A stretch of DNA of 40,455 nucleotides from Hydrogenophaga sp. (GCA_018993155.1 JAGKSX010000093.1:1-40455), one strand, 5' to 3'; counted from the first letter of the stretch, positions 32,345 to 40,455 are shown. Translations and numbers: made by a program. Notes: generated by a model from the sequence alone, not told the origin.

Positions 32345-33715
32345 ATGGCTTCAGCCCTTTCAGACCGACTTTCACGCATCGTCAAGGAAATGCGCGGGCA
32401 GGCCCGCATCACCGAGGGCAATGTCACCGACATGCTGCGCGAGGTGCGCATGGCCCTGCTGGAGGCCGACGTCGCCCTGCCGGTGGTGCGCGACTTCATC
32501 GCGCGGGTGAAGGAGAAGGCGCTGGGCCAGGAAGTGGTGGGCTCGCTCACGCCCGGGCAGGCACTCGTCGGCATCGTCAACCGCGAGCTCGCCGCGACCA
32601 TGGGCGACGGCGTGGCCGACATCAACCTCGCGGCGCAGCCGCCGGCGGTGATCCTCATGGCTGGCCTGCAGGGCGCCGGCAAGACCACCACCACCGCCAA
32701 GCTGGCCAAGCACCTGATCGAGAAGCGCAAGAAGAAGGTGCTCACGGTGTCGGGCGACGTCTACCGCCCGGCTGCCATCGAGCAGCTCAAGACCGTGACC
32801 GCACAGGCCGGCGCCGAATGGTTCCCCAGCACGCCCGACCAGAAACCGGTGGACATCGCGCGCGCCGCGATCGACCACGCGCGCAGGCATTTCTTCGACG
32901 TGCTGCTGGTCGACACCGCCGGTCGCCTGGCGATCGACGAGGCGCTGATGCGCGAGATCCAGGAACTGCATGCCGTGCTCAAGCCGGTGGAGACGCTGTT
33001 CGTGGTGGACGCGATGCAGGGCCAGGACGCGATCAACACCGCCAAGGCGTTCAAGGACGCCCTGCCGCTCACCGGCATCGTGCTCACCAAACTCGACGGT
33101 GATTCGCGCGGCGGCGCGGCGCTTTCGGTGCGCGCCATCACGGGCGCGCCCATCAAGTTCGCCGGCGTGTCCGAGAAGATCGACGGCCTGGAGGTGTTCG
33201 ACGCCGACCGCCACGCGCAGCGCGTGCTCGGCATGGGCGACATCCTGGCGCTGGTCGAGCAGGTCACGGCCGGTGTGGACATGGCGGCGGCGCAGAAGCT
33301 CGCGGCCAAGGTCAAGAGCGGCGAGGGCTTCGACCTCAACGACTTCCTCGACCAGTTGCGCCAGATGAAGCAGATGGGCGGCCTCTCCAGCCTGATGGAC
33401 AAGCTGCCAGCCGCCATGGCCGCCAAGGCCAGCGAGGTCGACATGGGCCGCGCGGAGAAGGACATCAAGCGCAAGGAAGGCATCATCTGCAGCATGACGC
33501 TCAAGGAGCGCCGCAAGCCCGAGATCATCAAGGCCACGCGCAAGCGCCGCATCGCCGCTGGCGCGGGCGTGCAGGTGCAGGAAGTCAACCGCCTGCTCAA
33601 GGAGTTCGAGCAGATGCAGGACATGATGAAGAAGATGAAGGGCGGCGGCATGATGAAGATGATGAAGCGCATGGGCGGCATGAAGGGCATGCCCAAGCTG
33701 CCTGGCATGGGTTGA
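32345..33715 (+). CDS. ffh: signal recognition particle protein Ffh
   Basis: Ffh binds 4.5S RNA and signal sequences of nascent membrane proteins and docks with FtsY. The 456-residue product has the N-domain, the GTPase P-loop GLQGAGKTTT (near residue 105), DTAGR, TKLDGDSRGG, and the methionine-rich M-domain (about 330-456), ending in MMKMMKRMGGMKGMPKLPGMG-type repeats. The length is normal. The PPOX-family gene follows after 13 nt. Confidence 0.98.
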   Translation: MASALSDRLSRIVKEMRGQARITEGNVTDMLREVRMALLEADVALPVVRDFIARVKEKALGQEVVGSLTPGQALVGIVNRELAATMGDGVADINLAAQPPAVILMAGLQGAGKTTTTAKLAKHLIEKRKKKVLTVSGDVYRPAAIEQLKTVTAQAGAEWFPSTPDQKPVDIARAAIDHARRHFFDVLLVDTAGRLAIDEALMREIQELHAVLKPVETLFVVDAMQGQDAINTAKAFKDALPLTGIVLTKLDGDSRGGAALSVRAITGAPIKFAGVSEKIDGLEVFDADRHAQRVLGMGDILALVEQVTAGVDMAAAQKLAAKVKSGEGFDLNDFLDQLRQMKQMGGLSSLMDKLPAAMAAKASEVDMGRAEKDIKRKEGIICSMTLKERRKPEIIKATRKRRIAAGAGVQVQEVNRLLKEFEQMQDMMKKMKGGGMMKMMKRMGGMKGMPKLPGMG

Positions 33716-33728
33716 GGGAGCCGCCGCC

Positions 33729-34355
33729 ATGACCGTGCCCACCGACGACCTCCACACCATTCAGGATCTCGCTTCGCTGCAGGCGCTGTTCGGCCCGGTG
33801 GGCGAAGCGTCGGTGCGCAAGGAGGTCTCGCGCCTGCACCCGGTCTACCAGCGCTGGATCGAGGCCTCGCCGTTCGCGGTGCTCGCCACCGTCGGGCCCG
33901 ACGGGCTGGACGCCTCGCCGCGTGGCGATCCACCCGGGCTCGTGAGCATCCAGGACGAACACACGCTGCTGCTGCCCGAGCGCGCCGGCAACAACCGCAT
34001 CGACAGCCTCAAGAACATCCTGGCCGACCCGCGCGTGGCCCTGCTGTTTCTGGTGCCCGGTGTGGGCGAGACGCTGCGCGTGAACGGCCGCGCGCGCATC
34101 TCGGTGGCGCCGGACCTGATGCAGCGCCTGGCCATGGACGGCAAGCCGCCCCGTTGCGTGCTGGTCATCACGGTGGACACGGTGTTCTTCCAGTGCGCCC
34201 GCGCCATGAAGCGCGCCAGCCTGTGGGACGCGCGCGAAGCCGCGGCGGCGGTGCCCACGGCCGGTGAGATGCTCGCGGCCCTGACGCACAACGCCATCGA
34301 CGGCGTTGCCTACGACCGCGCCTTGCCCGCGCGCCAGCGCGACACGCTGTACTGA
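33729..34355 (+). CDS. pyridoxamine 5'-phosphate oxidase-family FMN protein
   Basis: This 208-residue protein belongs to the PPOX split-barrel family, of the MSMEG_1061 type. Recognisable parts are FAVLATVGPDGLDASPRGDPPGLV (two conserved strands split by a glycine turn), LLLPERAGNNRIDSLKNILADPRVALLFLVPG and FFQCARAMKRASLWD. Such proteins bind flavins or F420-like cofactors and act as oxidoreductases on unknown substrates. No pyridoxine pathway gene is near. It follows ffh by 13 nt and ends 4 nt from the convergent IclR gene. Confidence 0.88.
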   Translation: MTVPTDDLHTIQDLASLQALFGPVGEASVRKEVSRLHPVYQRWIEASPFAVLATVGPDGLDASPRGDPPGLVSIQDEHTLLLPERAGNNRIDSLKNILADPRVALLFLVPGVGETLRVNGRARISVAPDLMQRLAMDGKPPRCVLVITVDTVFFQCARAMKRASLWDAREAAAAVPTAGEMLAALTHNAIDGVAYDRALPARQRDTLY

Positions 34356-34359
34356 GGCG

Positions 34360-35121
34360 TCAGCCCAGGGTGCGCGCCAGCGCCTGCGCCGCCGCCTCCA
34401 GGCGCGGCAGCTGCAACCGGGCCTGTGCCAGCGCCATGCGCGCGGCCGGTGCCTGCAGGGCGAGCGCGCAGCGCACCGTGCGCTGGCCCGGCGCGAACAC
34501 CGGCACCGCCACGCACACCAAGCCTTCGACGAACTCCTCGGCGTCCACCGCGTGGCCGTCGCGCCGGATCGCCTCCAGCTCCGCTTCGAGGGACTCGCGC
34601 AGCGTCAGCGTGTTGGCGGTGTAGCGTGTGAGCACCAGCCCGTCGAGCACGGTGCGGCGCTGGCGCGCGCCCATCCAGGCCAGGAACAGCTTGCCGCTGG
34701 CCGAACAATGCGCCGGCACGCGCATGCCTGGGCGCAGCTCCAGCCGCAGCGGAAACGCCGACTCCACGCGGTCCAGGTAGACCACTTCCGCGCCTGACAA
34801 GGCGGTGAGGTTGCAGCTCTCGCCCACCTCGGCCACCAGCTGGCGCAGCACCGCGTGGCGCACGCCCTGCTGCGCGCTGTTGCTCAAGGCGGCCTCCGCC
34901 ATGCGCAGCAGGCGCGTGGCCATCGCGTAGCGCCGGCCGTCGGGCTCGCGCACCAGCCAACCGCCTTGCTCCAATTGTGCGAGCATGCGGTGCACGGTGG
35001 GCTTGGGCCAGCCGGTCAGTGCGACCACCTCGGGCAGGGCCATGGGTTGGGCATGGCGCGTGAGCAGGTCCACCAGCTCCATCAGCCGCAGGCCCGGGCT
35101 GCTGTCGGTTTCTGTGTTCAT
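34360..35121 (-). CDS. IclR-family transcriptional regulator
   Basis: This 253-residue regulator has the N-terminal winged helix-turn-helix (about 12-70, containing LPEVVALTGWPKPTVHRMLAQL, split here for length) and the C-terminal GAF-like effector domain with VPAHCSASGKLFLAWMG and EEFVEGLVCVAVPVF, both typical of IclR proteins. The C-terminal part has tandem Ala-rich helices. It is divergent from the SDR gene across 82 bp, so it probably controls the SDR-monooxygenase-transporter run. The frame opens further up, at 35145, but MNTETDSSPG at 35121 is the usual type of start. The effector is unknown. Confidence 0.9.
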   Translation of the reverse strand: MNTETDSSPGLRLMELVDLLTRHAQPMALPEVVALTGWPKPTVHRMLAQLEQGGWLVREPDGRRYAMATRLLRMAEAALSNSAQQGVRHAVLRQLVAEVGESCNLTALSGAEVVYLDRVESAFPLRLELRPGMRVPAHCSASGKLFLAWMGARQRRTVLDGLVLTRYTANTLTLRESLEAELEAIRRDGHAVDAEEFVEGLVCVAVPVFAPGQRTVRCALALQAPAARMALAQARLQLPRLEAAAQALARTLG

Positions 35122-35122
35122 A

Positions 35123-35165
35123 TCTCGAAAAATGAGACGAATCAATAAATTATTCCGAGACGAAT
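35123..35165. promoter_or_regulatory. putative IclR operator region (repeated GAGACGAAT)
   Basis: GAGACGAAT occurs twice in direct orientation (35134-35142 and 35157-35165), 23 bp apart. Each copy also sits in a partial palindrome: TCTC/GAGA at 35123-35137 and ATTC/GAAT at 35152-35165. The repeats lie in the A/T-rich gap between the divergent regulator and SDR genes, where an operator is expected. Confidence 0.5.
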
Positions 35166-35203
35166 TCTAGAGGCCTCTACATTGCGGGCACAACTTCGAG
35201 GAG

Positions 35204-36025
35204 ATGGGTGGTTTGACGACGACGCCGAGCTTTCACAACGCCGTGGTAACCGGCGCCTGCGGTGGCCTGGGCCAGGCGCTGGCGCGTGAGCTCATGGCCG
35301 CAGGCGCGCGCGTGGCGCTGGTCGGCCTGCAGCGACCTGCGCTGGAGGCGCTGGCCGCGCTCGCGCCGGAGCGTTGCGCGATCTACCAACCCGACGTGTC
35401 GGACGCGGCCGCGATGCAGGCTGTGGCCGCTGACTGGATGGGCCGTTTCGGCGCGCCCGACCTGGTGATCGCCAACGCGGGCGTGGCCGGCGGCTTCGAC
35501 ACCGCGCAGGCCGGCGACCTCGCCGTGATGCGCCGCATGCTCGAGATCAACCTGCTCGGCGTGGCCACCACCTTCCAGCCCTTTCTGGGGCCCATGCGCG
35601 AGAGCGGCCGGCGCGGCGCGCTGGTGGGCGTGGCCAGCCTCGCGGGCTGGCGCGGCATGCCCGGCAATGGTGCGTACTGCGCGAGCAAGGCCGGCCTGAT
35701 CGCCTACCTGCAAAGCCTGCGCGCCGAGCTGCGCCCCACGGCGCTGCGCGTGCACACCATCAGCCCGGGCTACCTGCGCACACCGCTCACGGCCGGCAAC
35801 CGCTTCGCCATGCCCGGCCTGCTCGAAGCCGACGAGGCCGCGCGGCGCCTGCTCGCGGGCGTGGCCGCCGGCACCGAGCACATCGTGCTGCCCCGGCGCA
35901 TCGGTTGGCTTTCCCACGCGCTGGGCCTGCTGCCCGCGCGCCTGCACGACCGCATCCTGCTCGGCCAGCCGCGCAAGCCGCGCGCGGGCGAGCCGGGGGC
36001 GACCGACATCCCAGGCCTGAAATGA
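35204..36025 (+). CDS. short-chain dehydrogenase/reductase (SDR)
   Basis: This 273-residue NAD(P)-dependent oxidoreductase has the TGACGGLG cofactor loop (16-23), NAG (91-93), and the catalytic set Ser145, Tyr158 and Lys162 in GAYCASKAG. The substrate is unknown, but position beside a flavin monooxygenase suggests oxidation of an alcohol to a ketone. The start is uncertain: GAGGAG touches the ATG at 35204, but lies 9 nt before the in-frame TTG at 35213, which would give a protein three residues shorter and a normal Shine-Dalgarno spacing. TACATT at 35178-35183 is a possible -10. An intergenic repeat follows the stop. Confidence 0.93.
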   Translation: MGGLTTTPSFHNAVVTGACGGLGQALARELMAAGARVALVGLQRPALEALAALAPERCAIYQPDVSDAAAMQAVAADWMGRFGAPDLVIANAGVAGGFDTAQAGDLAVMRRMLEINLLGVATTFQPFLGPMRESGRRGALVGVASLAGWRGMPGNGAYCASKAGLIAYLQSLRAELRPTALRVHTISPGYLRTPLTAGNRFAMPGLLEADEAARRLLAGVAAGTEHIVLPRRIGWLSHALGLLPARLHDRILLGQPRKPRAGEPGATDIPGLK

Positions 36026-36128
36026 AAGCACCCCCGCCGTGCTCCGCACGACCCCCTCGAGGGGGCGGCATCTGCGGCCCGGCAAAGCCGGTTCCGCGAT
36101 GCCTCTGGACCAAGCACTTCGCTCCATC
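36026..36128 (+). repeat. C-run/G-run intergenic repeat, copy 2 (SDR to monooxygenase)
   Basis: The whole gap between the SDR stop and the monooxygenase ATG is one element: a C-run after the stop, GTGCTCCGCAC hairpin, a perfect 14-bp palindrome CCCCCTCGAGGGGG (36052-36065), GGCCCGGCAAAGCCGG, and CCTCTGGAC before the next start. It matches the element at 5010-5121 block by block with the same orientation to transcription. Part of it stays open in the next gene's frame and gives a false longer start. Confidence 0.75.
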
Positions 36129-37442
36129 ATGACCACTTCAACACAAGATCAGATCGCCCTCATCGGTGCCGGCCCCTCGGGCCTGGCTGGCGCGCGCTGC
36201 CTGCAGAAGCACGGCATCCCTTTCCAGGGCTTCGAGGCGCACACCGACGTCGGCGGTCTGTGGAATATCCACAACCCGCGCTCCACGGTGTACCAGTCGG
36301 CGCACCTGATCTCCAGCAAGCGCATGACGGAGTTCAGCGAGTTCCCCATGCCCGAGCGCGTGGCCGACTACCCGAGCCACCGCGAGCTGCTGGACTACTT
36401 CAGCGCCTTCGCCGATCACTTCCGGTTGCGCGAGCACTACCGCTTCGGTGTGCGCGTGCTGAGCGTGGTGCCGGTGAGCGATGCGCCCGGCACGCTGTGG
36501 CGCGTCACCACCGAAGACGCGGATGGCCTTCAGACCACTGCCGACTACAAGGGCGTGGTGGTGGCCAACGGCACCCTGGCGGAGCCCAACATGCCGCGCT
36601 TCGAAGGCCACTTCTCCGGAGAGCTGCTGCACACCTCGGCCTACAAGAGCGCCGACCAGTTCCGCTACAAGCGCGTGCTCATCGTGGGCGCGGGCAACTC
36701 GGGTTGCGACATCGCCGTCGATGCCGTGCACCAGGCGCGCAGCGTGGACATCTCGGTGCGGCGCGGCTATTACTTCGTGCCCAAGTACGTGTTCGGCCAA
36801 CCCGCCGACACCCTCGGCGGCAAGATCCGGCTGCCGCCCTGGCTCAAGCAGAAGATCGACAGCACCATCCTGAAGTGGTTCACCGGCGACCCGGTGCGCT
36901 TCGGTTTTCCCAAGCCGACCTACAAGATGTACGAGTCGCACCCGGTGGTGAACTCGCTCATCCTGTACCACATCGGCCATGGCGACGTGGGCGTGCGCGC
37001 CGACATCGCGCGTTTCGACGGCCACACCGTGCACTTCAAGGACGGGCGCCAGGGCGAATACGACCTGGTGCTCGCTGCCACCGGCTACAGGCTGCACTAC
37101 CCCTTCCTCGACCCCGCGCTGCTCAACTGGCAGGGCATGGCGCCCCGGCTCTACCTCAACATCTTCGCGCCGCGCTTCGACCGCCTCGCCGTGCTTGGCA
37201 TGGTCGAGGCCAGCGGCCTGGGCTGGCAGGGCCGCTATGAGCAGGCCGAGCTGGTGGCGCGCTATTTCAAGGGGCTGGACGAAGGCAAGGCCAGCGCCAG
37301 CGCGTTCCGGATCGCCAAGGCGGGACCGCCGCCCGACCTCTCTGGCGGCTACAAGTACCTGCAGCTCGAGCGCATGGCCTACTACGTGAACAAGAACGTC
37401 TACCGCGACACCGTGCGCCAGGCGGCCGAGGCCCTGGCCTGA
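36129..37442 (+). CDS. flavin-containing monooxygenase (FMO/Baeyer-Villiger class)
   Basis: This 437-residue class B flavoprotein monooxygenase binds FAD with GAGPSG (13-18) and NADPH with GAGNSG (187-192). The family fingerprint FSGELLHTSAYK (162-173) is closer to FMO-type than to Baeyer-Villiger-type motifs. It would insert oxygen into a ketone, sulfide or amine. The longer frame to 36039 runs through the intergenic repeat and is rejected; the ATG at 36129 begins a standard N-terminus. It lies between an SDR and a transporter, so a cyclic or alicyclic ketone is a fair guess at the substrate, no more. Confidence 0.94.
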   Translation: MTTSTQDQIALIGAGPSGLAGARCLQKHGIPFQGFEAHTDVGGLWNIHNPRSTVYQSAHLISSKRMTEFSEFPMPERVADYPSHRELLDYFSAFADHFRLREHYRFGVRVLSVVPVSDAPGTLWRVTTEDADGLQTTADYKGVVVANGTLAEPNMPRFEGHFSGELLHTSAYKSADQFRYKRVLIVGAGNSGCDIAVDAVHQARSVDISVRRGYYFVPKYVFGQPADTLGGKIRLPPWLKQKIDSTILKWFTGDPVRFGFPKPTYKMYESHPVVNSLILYHIGHGDVGVRADIARFDGHTVHFKDGRQGEYDLVLAATGYRLHYPFLDPALLNWQGMAPRLYLNIFAPRFDRLAVLGMVEASGLGWQGRYEQAELVARYFKGLDEGKASASAFRIAKAGPPPDLSGGYKYLQLERMAYYVNKNVYRDTVRQAAEALA

Positions 37443-37484
37443 CATCCCGCCCGACGACAAAGACAACAGACACAGGAGACCCGC

Positions 37485-38411
37485 ATGCTGCCCGTGGACG
37501 AAATCCGCCTCAACTTCAACCCGGCTTCGCTGGCCGTGCTCAACGCGGTGCTGGCCTTCCTGATGTTCGGCATCGCGCTGGACACGCGCCTGGAGGATTT
37601 CCGCCGTGTCATGCGCATGCCGCTGGCGTTCACGGTGGGCATCGTGGCGCAGTTCATCGCGCTGCCGGCCATCACCTATGCGCTCACGCTGCTGCTGCAG
37701 CCAGGCCCCAGCATCGCGCTGGGCATGATCCTGGTGGCCTGCTGCCCGCCGGGCAACGTGAGCAACATCCTTACGCACCGCGCCAACGGCAACGTCGCGC
37801 TCAGCGTCTCGATGACGGCCGTGTCCAACGCCATCGCCATCGTGGCCATGCCGCTGAACTTCGCGTTCTGGGGCGGCATCCACCCCACGGCCGCGCCGCT
37901 GCTCAAGACCATCGCGCTGGACCCGCTGGAGATGTTCGGCCACATCCTGCTGATCATCGGCGTGCCCTTCGTGCTGGGCATCTGGTGCGCGCATCGCTTT
38001 CCGAACTGGACCGCGCGCTTCAAGAAGCCGGTGCGCATCCTCAGTTTCCTCGCGCTCATCGCCTTCATCGTCGGCGCCATCGCGGGCAACTGGCGCTACT
38101 TCCTCGACTACGTGGGCCTGGTGCTGCTGGCCGTGGTGATCCACGACGCATTGGCCTTCGGCACCGGCTACGCCATCGCGCGCGCCGCCGGCCTGCCCGA
38201 CTACGACCGCCGCGCGCTCTCGATCGAGGTCGGCATCCGCAACGCGGGCCTGGGCCTGGTCATCATCTTCAGCTTCTTCGGTGGCCTGGGCGGCATGGCC
38301 GTGGTGGCCGGTGTCTGGGGCTTCTGGGACATCATCGCCGGCCTGATCCTGGCGGGCTGGTGGGCGCGCAGACCGCTGCAGGGTGGTGTGCCGGGGATCG
38401 AAAAGCCATGA
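37485..38411 (+). CDS. bile acid:Na+ symporter-family (BASS) transporter
   Basis: This 308-residue membrane protein has about nine to ten hydrophobic segments. CCPPGNVSNILTHRANGN (split motif near residues 84-101) and ALSVSMTA match the crossover region of the BASS family, whose members take up bile acids or small organic acids with sodium. AGGAGA lies before the ATG. The 4-nt overlap with the next gene shows coupling. The real substrate is unknown. Confidence 0.92.
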   Translation: MLPVDEIRLNFNPASLAVLNAVLAFLMFGIALDTRLEDFRRVMRMPLAFTVGIVAQFIALPAITYALTLLLQPGPSIALGMILVACCPPGNVSNILTHRANGNVALSVSMTAVSNAIAIVAMPLNFAFWGGIHPTAAPLLKTIALDPLEMFGHILLIIGVPFVLGIWCAHRFPNWTARFKKPVRILSFLALIAFIVGAIAGNWRYFLDYVGLVLLAVVIHDALAFGTGYAIARAAGLPDYDRRALSIEVGIRNAGLGLVIIFSFFGGLGGMAVVAGVWGFWDIIAGLILAGWWARRPLQGGVPGIEKP

Positions 38412-39418
38412 ACGCCATGACGGACAAGGCGCCGGCCGCCCGGCGCGTGCTGGTCACGGGCGCCGACGGTTTCCTCGGGCGCGGGCTGATCGACGCCTTG
38501 GCGCGCGAGCCTCACATCGAACACCTGGTGGCGGTGGACGTGCGCGAGGTGCCGGTCGCGCGGCGCTCGCCGCGCGTGGCCTACGTGGTGGAAGACGTGC
38601 GCGACCGCGCCCTGGCCGCCACGGTGGAAGCGCACGGCATCGACACCGTGGTGCACCTCGCCTCCATCGTCACGCCGGGCAAGGGGTCGAGCCGGGCCTT
38701 CGAGCATTCGGTCGACGTGGGCGGCACGCGCAACGTGATCCAGGCCTGCCTTGCCCACGGCGTGGCCCACCTCGTGGTCTCGTCCAGCGGCGCGGCCTAT
38801 GGCTACCACGCGGACAACCCGGCCTGGCTGACCGAAGAACACGCCTTGCGCGGCAACGAGGTGTTCGCGTACGCGCACCACAAGCGGCTGGTGGAAGAGA
38901 TGCTCGCCGAGACGCGCGTGGCCCACCCTGCGTTGCGCCAGACCGTGCTGCGCATCGGCACCATCCTGGGCGAGCGGGTGGACAACCAGATCACGGCCCT
39001 GTTCGAGAAACCGCGCCTGATCGCGATCGCGGGCAGCGACAGCCCCTTCGTGTTCGTCTGGGACGAGGACGTGACCGGTGCGATCGTGCACGCGCTCAGT
39101 GGCGAGGCCGTGCCCGGTTGCTACAACCTGGCCGGTGACGGCGCGCTGACCATCCGCGAGATCGCCGCGCGCCTGGGCAAGAAACCGCGCGTGCTGCCGG
39201 CGGGCCTGTTGCGCACGCTGTTGCGCGTGGGCAGCTCGCTGGGCGTGAGCCGCTATGGCCCGGAGCAGCTCGATTTCCTGCGCTACCGGCCGGTGTTGCT
39301 CAACACCGCGTTGAAGCAGCGTTTTGGCTACACGCCGCGCAAGACCAGCGCGCAGGCGTTCGATGCTTTTGTGGCCGCGCGCGCTGCGCAGGGGCGGCCG
39401 GTGAAAGTGATGGCGTGA
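38408..39418 (+). CDS. NAD-dependent epimerase/dehydratase (extended SDR)
   Basis: This 336-residue extended SDR has the TGADGFLG cofactor loop (17-24), SSS (125-127) and the catalytic Tyr155/Lys159 in YAHHK. Extended SDRs include nucleotide-sugar epimerases and 3-beta-hydroxysteroid dehydrogenase-like enzymes; nothing here separates these. The start ATG overlaps the transporter stop by 4 nt, which excludes the longer frame back to 37985. Its own stop overlaps the next GTG by 4 nt. Confidence 0.92.
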   Translation: MNAMTDKAPAARRVLVTGADGFLGRGLIDALAREPHIEHLVAVDVREVPVARRSPRVAYVVEDVRDRALAATVEAHGIDTVVHLASIVTPGKGSSRAFEHSVDVGGTRNVIQACLAHGVAHLVVSSSGAAYGYHADNPAWLTEEHALRGNEVFAYAHHKRLVEEMLAETRVAHPALRQTVLRIGTILGERVDNQITALFEKPRLIAIAGSDSPFVFVWDEDVTGAIVHALSGEAVPGCYNLAGDGALTIREIAARLGKKPRVLPAGLLRTLLRVGSSLGVSRYGPEQLDFLRYRPVLLNTALKQRFGYTPRKTSAQAFDAFVAARAAQGRPVKVMA

Positions 39419-40326
39419 ACCCTTTGCCTCTTTCGCGCGGCGATCTGCTGCGCGCGCTCGCGGTGGTGGTGATCTGGGGTTTGAACTTCGTGGTGATGAA
39501 GGTCGGCCTGCAGGGCGTCGGGCCGATGTTGCTGGGCGCCTTGCGATTCGCTGCGGCGGCGTTGCCGTTCCTGCTGTTCGTGAAGTTCCCGAAGTTGCCC
39601 TGGCGGTATGTGGTGGCCTATGGCCTGGCGCAGGGGCTGGGGCAGTTCGGTTTTCTGTTCCTGGGTTTGCAGATGGGGATGACGGCGGGCATGGCGTCGG
39701 TGGTGATGCAGACGCAGGCGTTTTTCACGTTGTTGCTGGCGGTGCCGGTGCTGGGTGAGCGCGCGCGGTGGTCGCAGGGGCTGGGTTTGCTGGTGGCCTT
39801 GGGGGGGCTGGTGTTGATCGCGACGGCGCATGGTGAAGGGCCGGGGCAGATGACGTTGGCGGGTTTTGTGCTGACCTTGTCGGCGGCGTTCATGTGGGCG
39901 GTGTCGAATCTGGTGGCGCGGTTGGCGAGTCGGGTGGCGGACTACGACCCGTTTCCGTTCATTGTGTGGAGCAGTGTTTTTCCGATCGTTCCGTTCGTGG
40001 CGTTGGCGCTGTGGATGGATGGGCCGTCGGTGGTCTGGGCGCAGGTGGCGGGTTTGAGTCTGTCGGCGGTGTTGGCGGTGCTGTTTCTGGCGTGGCTGGC
40101 GACCTTGTTGGCCTACACGCTGTGGACGCAGTTGCTCCAGCGCCATCCGGCTGGGCGGGTGACGCCGTTTTCCCTGCTCGTGCCTGTGGTGGGGCTTTCG
40201 GCGGCCTGGGTGTTCTTTGGCGAACTTCCCCTGTTTGAGCAGTGGCTGGGGACGGGGGCGGTGTTGTTGGGGCTGGTGGTGAATCAGCTGGGGGGGTGGC
40301 TGGTTTCTCGTCGCTCCTCTTCTTGA
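39415..40326 (+). CDS. EamA-family (DMT) membrane transporter
   Basis: This 303-residue protein has ten predicted membrane helices in two EamA repeats (first from about residue 14, second from about 150), as in RhaT/YdcZ-type drug/metabolite exporters. It starts at GTG in a GTGA overlap with the epimerase stop, which makes coupling likely. Codon use changes here: many Leu codons are TTG, while upstream genes use mostly CTG and CTC. The substrate is unknown. Confidence 0.92.
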   Translation: MNPLPLSRGDLLRALAVVVIWGLNFVVMKVGLQGVGPMLLGALRFAAAALPFLLFVKFPKLPWRYVVAYGLAQGLGQFGFLFLGLQMGMTAGMASVVMQTQAFFTLLLAVPVLGERARWSQGLGLLVALGGLVLIATAHGEGPGQMTLAGFVLTLSAAFMWAVSNLVARLASRVADYDPFPFIVWSSVFPIVPFVALALWMDGPSVVWAQVAGLSLSAVLAVLFLAWLATLLAYTLWTQLLQRHPAGRVTPFSLLVPVVGLSAAWVFFGELPLFEQWLGTGAVLLGLVVNQLGGWLVSRRSSS

Positions 40327-40455
40327 GGTTTCTGGCGGCTGCCTTGCGTCAGGCCAGTGGCGACGCCTGCCTGCTCCGGCCCTGCTCGCGGGCGTCTGCC
40401 CGGGCGCGCCATCACCCCTTCGTCAACACCGTTGTTGGCGCGCACCCTCTGTGGC

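Noticed and set aside
36039-36128. Extra 30 codons at the start of the flavin monooxygenase
   Set aside because: They translate the intergenic repeat, which is also present elsewhere, and homologous flavoproteins begin close to the GxGxxG loop.
40327-40455. Sequence after the EamA gene to the window end
   Set aside because: No frame, terminator or repeat can be supported in the last 129 bases; a gene from the right could end here but cannot be judged.

Overview
The window is a GC-rich (roughly two-thirds G+C by eye) chromosomal segment of a betaproteobacterium, most likely Burkholderiales and Comamonadaceae-like (Hydrogenophaga/Acidovorax type). That placement rests on gene content, protein character and the C-run/G-run intergenic repeats; no database search was possible. 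Almost all of it is densely packed housekeeping DNA. No rRNA, tRNA, insertion sequence, prophage or CRISPR array was seen.

Layout. 1-1241 (+): lpxC and a 58-residue membrane protein. 1258-9580 (-): a cell-envelope/RNA run read right to left: YqiA-like esterase, RNase II/R-type exonuclease, TonB-like protein, mtgA, plsC, a CdsA-like cytidylyltransferase, ruvC, and a Cache-HAMP-PAS sensor with no output domain. 9606-14024 (+): rodA, tldD, aroG behind a leader-peptide attenuator, and a small unknown gene. 14028-15413 (-): mpl. 15502-21669 (+): an unknown gene and a TlpA-like thioredoxin, accB-accC-prmA, a zinc-ribbon membrane protein and a PfkB kinase. 21740-31368 (-): an Ala/Lys-rich histone H1-like protein, nrdB and nrdA, ampD, pilR-pilS and a small membrane zinc-ribbon protein. 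31379-32179 (-): a CcsA/YpjD-type cytochrome c assembly protein. 32345-34355 (+): ffh and a PPOX-family flavoprotein. 34360-40326: an IclR regulator facing a five-gene + strand run (SDR, flavin monooxygenase, bile-acid:Na+ symporter-like transporter, NAD-epimerase, EamA exporter), which is the only part that looks accessory.

The regulatory DNA holds the most interesting signals. (1) The aroG leader encodes a 24-residue peptide with six Phe, one Tyr and one Trp in ten consecutive codons, followed by three mutually exclusive stems and a terminator with eight T: a complete aromatic amino-acid attenuator. (2) The nrdA promoter carries two 16-bp NrdR-type boxes 32 bp apart, bracketing a -35/-10 pair; a 65-nt inverted repeat separates nrdA from nrdB. 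(3) A perfect 9-bp terminator hairpin with a T-tract lies inside the first codons of prmA, just after accC. (4) Seven genes have a TANAAT-like hexamer only 6-7 nt before the start codon, which suggests leaderless mRNAs as a common mode here. (5) Three related intergenic elements each fill the gap between two co-directional genes, in the same orientation relative to transcription.

Start codons were re-chosen in many places because the longest open frame runs into non-coding sequence or a neighbouring gene; the reason is given in each entry.
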